This document shows, one piece after another, positions 59,493 through 64,000 of a stretch of 64,000 nucleotides of DNA. The notes under the pieces are model-generated. The model ran no database searches. It was given only the letters and a program-made list of their open reading frames with translations, and was not told the origin of the DNA. Within the stretch, counting starts at the first letter, position 1. The number at the start of each line of letters is the position of its first letter. A program made the translations under genes and the position numbers. The stretch comes from Terrabacter aerolatus. GTDB taxonomy: Bacteria; Actinomycetota; Actinomycetes; Actinomycetales; Dermatophilaceae. The stretch spans positions 1 through 64,000 of the forward strand of contig NZ_BJYX01000012.1 in assembly GCF_007991735.1 (NCBI RefSeq). The letters run 5' to 3'.

Positions 59493-60397
59493 CGACCGAC
59501 GAGGTCCAGGGCGATCGTCGCGGCGCCGAGCGAGCCGGCGCGCGAGCCGAGGGCGGCGGCCTCGACGACGACGTCGTCACGCCCTCCGAGACGGGTCCGG
59601 AGCGCCGCGCGCAGCGGCTCGAGGAGCGTGTCGCCGGCGTGCACGAGTCCGCCACCGATGAGCACCATCTCGGTGCCGACGGCAGCCACGATCGGGGCGA
59701 CCATGACGGCGAGGGCGTCGACGGCCTCCTGCCAGACGCGGACGGCCTCGGCCTCACCGGCCTCGGCACGGCGGGCCACCTCCTCGGCGTCGCCGACGAG
59801 CCCGGTCGCCTCGGACCAGCGACGGCCGATGGCGCCGGCGCTCGACACCGCCTCGAGGCAGCCCTTCTGGCCGCACCCGCAGAGCGGACCGTCGGGCGCG
59901 ACGACGACGTGGCCGATCTCGCCGGTCCACCTCGACCCGGTGACGAGCCGGCCCCGGCAGAGGATGGCGCTCGCCAGGCCCGTGCCGAGCGGCACGAAGA
60001 GCACGTTGTCGGCGTCACGCGCCGCGCCGAGTCGGTGCTCGGCCAGGAGGCCCGATCGCACGTCGTGGCCGACGGCGACCGGCACGTCGACGTGGGCGGC
60101 GACGGCGCCCCGCAGGTCGAGGTCGCGCCAACCGAGGTTGGCCGACCAGATGCCGATGCCGGCCTCGTCGTCGACGAGGCCGGGCACCGCGACGCCGACG
60201 GCGAGCACCTCGACGGCCTCGTCGGCCTGCGCCGTCAGCTCGACGAACGCCTTGGCGGCGAGCTCGCCCAGCTGGTCGCCGACGCGGTCGGGAGTGGGGT
60301 GCACCGTCTCGGCCAGCACCCCGCCGTCGGGGGTCATGAGGACCGACTTGACCCGGGTCCCCCCGATGTCGATCCCGACCACTGCTTCACGCATCAC
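59489..60397 (-). CDS. ROK-family sugar kinase
   Basis: A 302-residue kinase with the ATP motif VVGIDIGGTRVKSVLM, the ROK zinc site GHVVVAPDGPLCGCGQKGC (His and three Cys) and an acidic catalytic region VAVGHDVRSG. ROK kinases phosphorylate glucose, N-acetylglucosamine, N-acetylmannosamine or related sugars. As first gene of the operon with a LacC-like kinase and aldolase, it probably phosphorylates the imported sugar at C6. GAGCAATC lies 15 bp before the ATG. Confidence 0.9.
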   Translation of the reverse strand: MMREAVVGIDIGGTRVKSVLMTPDGGVLAETVHPTPDRVGDQLGELAAKAFVELTAQADEAVEVLAVGVAVPGLVDDEAGIGIWSANLGWRDLDLRGAVAAHVDVPVAVGHDVRSGLLAEHRLGAARDADNVLFVPLGTGLASAILCRGRLVTGSRWTGEIGHVVVAPDGPLCGCGQKGCLEAVSSAGAIGRRWSEATGLVGDAEEVARRAEAGEAEAVRVWQEAVDALAVMVAPIVAAVGTEMVLIGGGLVHAGDTLLEPLRAALRTRLGGRDDVVVEAAALGSRAGSLGAATIALDLVGR

Positions 60398-60411
60398 GGG
60401 GCGCAGTCTAT

Positions 60412-60419
60412 GAGCAATC
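60412..60419. promoter_or_regulatory. GAGCAATC word before the ROK kinase operon
   Basis: Identical to the octamer at 55812-55819 upstream of the sugar importer, followed by CGTGCACG and then ATCAATCACA. It probably overlaps the promoter of the ROK-kinase-aldolase operon. Confidence 0.35.
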
Positions 60420-60533
60420 GTGCACGTTTGAACACCGGATCAATCACATTCAGACACACCCTCGCTGCCGCTGGGGCCAGCCTGCCACCACCCGCCCCGC
60501 ACCGCCCGCGGAATGCCGGTCAAACCGGACGAA

Positions 60534-60552
60534 ACCGGCCACCAGGGCCGGT
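60534..60552 (-). terminator. Hairpin terminator of the redox operon
   Basis: ACCGGCC and GGCCGGT pair perfectly around a five-base loop, about 15 bp after the NuoF-like stop. Confidence 0.55.
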
Positions 60553-60566
60553 GCGTCCGGCCCCCG

Positions 60567-61955
60567 TCAGCGCAGGTACAGCGCCCGGGCCGGGCACAGC
60601 CGCACGGCCGTGTCGGCGAGCTCGCGCCCGTCCTCACCGACGACGCGGTCGTCGCCGACGACGGGGTAGCCCCACTCGTCGAGCGTGACGCCGGCGAGCA
60701 GCTGGGCGCACACGCCGTGCCCGGTGCAGGCGACGCGGTCGACCGCGACGCGCGGCTCGTGGACCAGCCCGAGCCGCCGACCCGTGTCGTCGGCCGGTCG
60801 TCGTGTCCGTCCGGCACCCCCGACACCGCCGGCGCCACTCGTCCTGTCAGTGGGCGTGGACATCGTCCTCCTCTCGGTCGTGCGCAGATCGGCGGCGTCG
60901 CACCGACCGGCGCGATGCTGCTCGAGGTGCTCGGCGAAGACGTGCAGCGCCGACCACGCGAAGCCGGCCACCCCGTCGGGGAAGCGGCACGCGCCGCGCC
61001 CCGGCAGCAGCCCGACCCGTGAGCGCACGCGGGCGTATGCCGTGTCGTCGCGCCCCGACGCGAGCGCGCGCCAGTCCGCGGACAGGGCGGGAAGCCCGAA
61101 CATGCACGGTCCGCACTGGCCGGCGGACTCGCCCGCGGCCCACGTGAGGCACCGGTCGACGAAGCCGAGCGGGCAGTCGGTCGGATCGAGCACCTCGAGC
61201 ACTCCGGGCCCGGTGCGGGCACCGACCCGCGCCAGGTCGGCGTCGGACCAGTGCAGCCCGTCGACGTCGGCGGTCCGGACGAACGTGCCGCCGAGCCCGC
61301 CGACCAGGAGCGCGGGCGAGGTGTCGGGTCGGCCTCCGGCCAGGTCGAGCAGGGCGTCGACCGGGGCCCCGGCCGCGGTCTCTGCGACGACTCCTCGCGC
61401 GCTCGGGGTGCTCACCGAGACGAGCCGCGGACCGGGCTGGTCGGGGGTGCCGTACGACCGGAACCAGGCGGCGCCGTGGCGCGAGATCTGCGAGGCGCGC
61501 CAGACCGTCTCGGCGTTGAGGACGACCATCGGGCTGATCCGCCGACCCTCGGAGTCGCGGCCACCCCGAACGAACGGCTGCCGCTTCGTCATGGGCCGGG
61601 CGAGGCCGCCCTGGGCGAGCGAGATGATCGCCGACTCCTCCGACGAGACGTAGCGCGGCGGCACGGCGAGCAGCCGCAGCCCGGCCGCGCGCAGCAGGTG
61701 GGCCGTCTCGGAGCCGCGGTGGGCGGCATACGTCACCCTGGCGCCGTCGGCGATCTCGGTGGCGCCGTCGACGAGCTCGCCCAGGCGGTTGGCGACGACC
61801 CAGCCGTCCTTGGCGGCGCCGAGCTCGCCGTCGCAGGCGTTGACGACGAGCTCGGCGTCGTGGGCGTGGGCGGCCGCGACCTTCGTCGCGGTGCTGAAGG
61901 CGGCACCGCCCCGGCCGGTGAGGCCGGCCTCGGCGAGCAGGGACACGATGGTCAT
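60567..61955 (-). CDS. NuoF-like (51-kDa subunit-like) protein fused to a ferredoxin domain
   Basis: A 462-residue redox protein. The first ~370 residues resemble the NADH/FMN-binding 51-kDa subunit family: GLTGRGGAAFSTATKV, VVNACDGELGAAKDGW, YVSSEESAII and a 4Fe-4S site at ESAGQCGPC, with a later GRGACRFPDG. The usual NADH glycine loop is altered (GRGGAAFSTATK). A Gly/Arg-rich linker leads to a C-terminal ~60-residue ferredoxin (VACTGHGVC...RLCPARAL) with three cysteines, suggesting a 3Fe-4S cluster. It overlaps the ferric-reductase-like gene as ATGA and likely passes electrons to or from the membrane protein. Confidence 0.85.
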   Translation of the reverse strand: MTIVSLLAEAGLTGRGGAAFSTATKVAAAHAHDAELVVNACDGELGAAKDGWVVANRLGELVDGATEIADGARVTYAAHRGSETAHLLRAAGLRLLAVPPRYVSSEESAIISLAQGGLARPMTKRQPFVRGGRDSEGRRISPMVVLNAETVWRASQISRHGAAWFRSYGTPDQPGPRLVSVSTPSARGVVAETAAGAPVDALLDLAGGRPDTSPALLVGGLGGTFVRTADVDGLHWSDADLARVGARTGPGVLEVLDPTDCPLGFVDRCLTWAAGESAGQCGPCMFGLPALSADWRALASGRDDTAYARVRSRVGLLPGRGACRFPDGVAGFAWSALHVFAEHLEQHRAGRCDAADLRTTERRTMSTPTDRTSGAGGVGGAGRTRRPADDTGRRLGLVHEPRVAVDRVACTGHGVCAQLLAGVTLDEWGYPVVGDDRVVGEDGRELADTAVRLCPARALYLR

Positions 61956-62515
61956 GACCACTCCTGGGCTGCGACGGCGACGCGCCGCTCTCGGTCGAGG
62001 TGGGTGGAGGTGTAGCGCCAGGCGATGGCACCGACGCCGACGACGGCGCACGCGAACGTCGTGCCGCGCAGGAGCCACTCGCCGCTCGTGCCGAGCGCGA
62101 GGCCGTGGACGATCGCCATCGGCCAGAGCGCGTGGGAGAGCAGGTGCACGCGGCGCCAGGTGCGCTCGGCGAGGCGGTGGCGGAGCACCGAGGTGACGAC
62201 GACGGCGAGCAGCACGTCGAAGGACAGCGTGCCGAGGCCGACCCACAGCGTCTCGTAGCCGGACGTGAAGGGGAGCACCGCCGAGACGAGGTCGATCGAC
62301 ACGTACGTCTCGGCGACCGCCGTCGCGATGTGGGCCAGGAGGAAGACGCTCGTGCCGAGCGAGAGCCAGCGGTGCACCGCCATGACGATGGTCGCGGAGT
62401 CGCCGGTGGGCCGGCGTCGCCCGGACGTGACGAGGCCGAGCACGACGACGACGGTGAGCATCACCATGCTGACGACGCCGGTGGCGCGCGAGACGTACCA
62501 GAGCAGCTCGTTCAT
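61952..62515 (-). CDS. Ferric-reductase-like transmembrane protein
   Basis: A 187-residue membrane protein with six hydrophobic segments. Histidines in VHRWLSLGTSVFLLAHIATA and RRVHLLSHALWPMAIVHGLA are spaced as in ferric-reductase-like/YedZ haem-binding domains, suggesting b-type haems carrying electrons across the membrane. It overlaps both neighbours (TGATG and ATGA). With ApbE next to it, electrons may pass to a flavinylated extracytoplasmic partner. Confidence 0.85.
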   Translation of the reverse strand: MNELLWYVSRATGVVSMVMLTVVVVLGLVTSGRRRPTGDSATIVMAVHRWLSLGTSVFLLAHIATAVAETYVSIDLVSAVLPFTSGYETLWVGLGTLSFDVLLAVVVTSVLRHRLAERTWRRVHLLSHALWPMAIVHGLALGTSGEWLLRGTTFACAVVGVGAIAWRYTSTHLDRERRVAVAAQEWS

Positions 62516-63459
62516 CAGGCGGCCCTGCGGGTCTCGTCCGGCCAGCCGGGCGTCGTCAGCACGACACCGGTCGGCGTCTCGAGCCGGGCCGGGATGCCTT
62601 GGCTCGTCAGCCATTCCGGCGCCTCGTCGCCGAGCACGATGGCGGCCGTCGACGCGGCGTTGGCCTCGAGACACGACGCGGCTGCGCACGACACCTGCGA
62701 CCAGACGGTGGGCGCGGTGTGGCCGGTGCGGGGGTCGACGATGTGGTGGCGCGGGCCGGCGTCGGTGTCCCAGACACGCAGCTGCGTCGAGGACGTCGCG
62801 ATGGCCTGCCCGGTGCTCGTGACGACCCGCCGGACCGAGCCCGACGCGTCCTCGATGCCGACCGACCAGCCCTGCGGCGGCAGCTCGCCCGACACCGCGA
62901 CGTCACCGCCGAGGTTGACGACGAACCCGCCCGGCAGGGACTCGGCGAGGAGGGCGGCGATGGAGTCGGCGGCATACGCCTTCGCCGAGGCGCCGAGGTC
63001 GAGCAGGGTGCCGGGAGCGACGGAGACGCGGCGACCCGAGACGTTGAGATGCACGGTGTGCCAGCGCGGCACGCCCGCGACGCGCACCTGGTGGAAGCCC
63101 TGCCGGCCGCGCACGACGTCGAGGTCGGCGTCATAGCCCTCGGCGACGAGCGCCGAGCCCACGGTCGGGTCGACGAGACCTCCCGTGAGTCGAGCGACGC
63201 GCAGCGCCGCCTGGAGGTATGCCGCGAAGGTCGGTGACACGAAGGCCTCCGCGGGTGCCCGGCGAGCCCGCGCCGCAAGGAGACTCACCTCGGAGTCGGG
63301 CCGGAAGCGGCTCACGGCCCGGTCGACCTCACGCAGGTGGCGCCGGGCGATCTCGACGGCCTCGGGCAGGACCTCGGGTTGCGTGACGAGGACGGTATTC
63401 CTCGTGCCGATGGCCTCGAAGGTGCTCGAGGCGACCTGGGGGCCGGCGATGGTGTCCAT
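62515..63459 (-). CDS. apbE: FAD:protein FMN transferase (ApbE)
   Basis: A 314-residue enzyme that attaches FMN to a threonine or serine of a target protein outside the membrane. Family motifs are REVDRAVSRFRPDSEVSLL, the DLGASAKAYAAD catalytic region, VNLGGDVAVSG and HHIVDPRTGHTAP. It lacks an obvious signal peptide, though many ApbE proteins are exported. The ATG at 63459 overlaps the upstream stop (TGATG); a GTG one codon earlier is possible. The expected FMN-binding partner is not visible in the window and may be upstream of the edge. Confidence 0.9.
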   Translation of the reverse strand: MDTIAGPQVASSTFEAIGTRNTVLVTQPEVLPEAVEIARRHLREVDRAVSRFRPDSEVSLLAARARRAPAEAFVSPTFAAYLQAALRVARLTGGLVDPTVGSALVAEGYDADLDVVRGRQGFHQVRVAGVPRWHTVHLNVSGRRVSVAPGTLLDLGASAKAYAADSIAALLAESLPGGFVVNLGGDVAVSGELPPQGWSVGIEDASGSVRRVVTSTGQAIATSSTQLRVWDTDAGPRHHIVDPRTGHTAPTVWSQVSCAAASCLEANAASTAAIVLGDEAPEWLTSQGIPARLETPTGVVLTTPGWPDETRRAA

Positions 63460-63746
63460 CACGACCCGCCCGAGTTCGTCTGCGCCTGGGCGTTGCTCCC
63501 GCTCACCGGGGCCACGGCGCCGAAGCCGGAGCTCGACGAGGAGCTCTCGGACGAGCCGGACGAGCTGGAGGAGACCGACGAGCCCGACGAGCTCGAGGAG
63601 GTCTGGGCCGTGGTCTGCGTCGCGACGGTCTGGGTCTGGGCGTCGGCCAGGTGGATGCCGACGGCGCCGACGAGGACGGTGGCGGCGGTCATGAGACCGG
63701 CGGTCCACAGTCGGGCTCGGCGCAGGGCGCGGGGAACGGTGCTCAT
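63459..63746 (-). CDS. Small Ser-rich membrane-anchored or secreted protein
   Basis: A 95-residue protein: basic N-terminus, one hydrophobic helix (about 14-33), then a tail dominated by Gln/Thr followed by about 30 Ser residues with few others, ending GFGAVAPVSGSNAQAQTNSGGS. No FMN-binding-domain motif is seen. It is the first complete gene of the operon and overlaps the ApbE start. It could be a flexible tether or a truncated remnant of a flavinylated partner. Confidence 0.7.
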   Translation of the reverse strand: MSTVPRALRRARLWTAGLMTAATVLVGAVGIHLADAQTQTVATQTTAQTSSSSSGSSVSSSSSGSSESSSSSSGFGAVAPVSGSNAQAQTNSGGS

Positions 63747-63843
63747 GGGAACTCCTTCGGTGGGATGACTCCACCGTCGCGAGCGCCGCTGTGGGGCTGC
63801 TGTGCCATCCCGATGACGGGGGCATGCATCGCCCGGGACGGGT

Positions 63844-64000
63844 TCAGGCGCCGGGGCAGTCGATCTCGTGACCCCTCGGCCACACGGGGTCGAAGCCCGA
63901 GCCGAACACCTCGAGATGCCCGCGCTCGCCCGTCCAGGTGAGGGAGAACGAACCGGCACGGACCGGTCGATAGCCGTCGTCCGTGGTGTAGCGGCTGACC
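63844..64000 (-). CDS. 3' end of an unidentified gene, cut by the window edge
   Basis: An open minus-strand frame runs from the edge to a TGA at 63844, giving a C-terminal stretch of 51 residues that includes RYTTDDGYRPVRAG, SFSLTWTGERGHLEVFG and a final HEIDCPGA. Its balanced composition suggests a real protein. The gene lies 97 bp upstream of the Ser-rich gene on the same strand. No family can be assigned from this fragment. Confidence 0.55.
   Translation of the reverse strand, partial: VSRYTTDDGYRPVRAGSFSLTWTGERGHLEVFGSGFDPVWPRGHEIDCPGA

Noticed and set aside
1-64000. CRISPR array, rRNA or tRNA genes, prophage structural genes
   Set aside because: No regularly spaced repeats, ribosomal RNA motifs, tRNA signatures or phage capsid/tail genes were seen anywhere in the window.

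Overview
The window is very GC-rich (roughly 70% G+C by eye, with G/C at nearly all third codon positions). Its genes are tightly packed, often joined by ATGA/GTGA/TGATG overlaps, and many begin with GTG. This points to an actinomycete; the gene content fits Micrococcales, perhaps Intrasporangiaceae, but that placement is inference. No rRNA, tRNA or CRISPR array was seen.

Left arm (1-9.5 kb): a small membrane protein, an OmpR-type two-component pair, and a minus-strand operon in which a GH4 phospho-beta-glucosidase is translationally coupled to 5-oxoprolinase genes (pxpA and a fused pxpB-pxpC). A divergent PfkB sugar kinase and two exported proteins follow. Glycan locus (9.6-29.7 kb): a MalEFG-type importer, a glucoamylase-like (PF10091/GH144-related) hydrolase, a LacI repressor and an Opp-type oligosaccharide importer with a fused double ATPase face a plus-strand operon of a 1,138-residue GH94 phosphorylase, a GH3 beta-glucosidase and a GH35 enzyme. 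Together these look like import, phosphorolysis and hydrolysis of beta-gluco-oligosaccharides, most likely beta-1,2-linked. A strong 17-bp hairpin terminator closes that operon.

Island (about 29.7-37.9 kb): GC content drops and codon use changes. It carries a reverse transcriptase with a long helical C-terminus, a nucleoside-deoxyribosyltransferase/TIR-like protein downstream on the same strand, a HhH-GPD glycosylase-like gene facing away, an IS110 transposase, a tiny zinc-ribbon gene and a four-TM protein. The RT plus NDT-like pair, with 355-427 bp non-coding stretches on both sides of the RT gene, is the best candidate here for an undescribed defence-type system.

Right arm (37.9-64 kb): core-like genes come first: cysM, a DinB protein, a GMC oxidoreductase, a GNAT, an RNase HI with an N-terminal zinc knuckle, a probably frameshifted DUF1003 gene, a secreted trypsin-like protease whose ribosome-binding site lies in a perfect inverted repeat, an Excalibur lipoprotein, and a MarR/MFS pair. 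Then comes a sugar locus resembling galactosamine/GalNAc catabolism: ABC importer, DeoR regulator, AgaS-like SIS protein, tagatose/fructose-bisphosphate aldolase, LacC-like kinase and ROK kinase, with no deacetylase. The window ends in a coupled redox operon of a Ser-rich exported protein, ApbE flavin transferase, ferric-reductase-like membrane protein and NuoF-like/ferredoxin fusion, preceded by the 3' end of another gene cut by the window edge.
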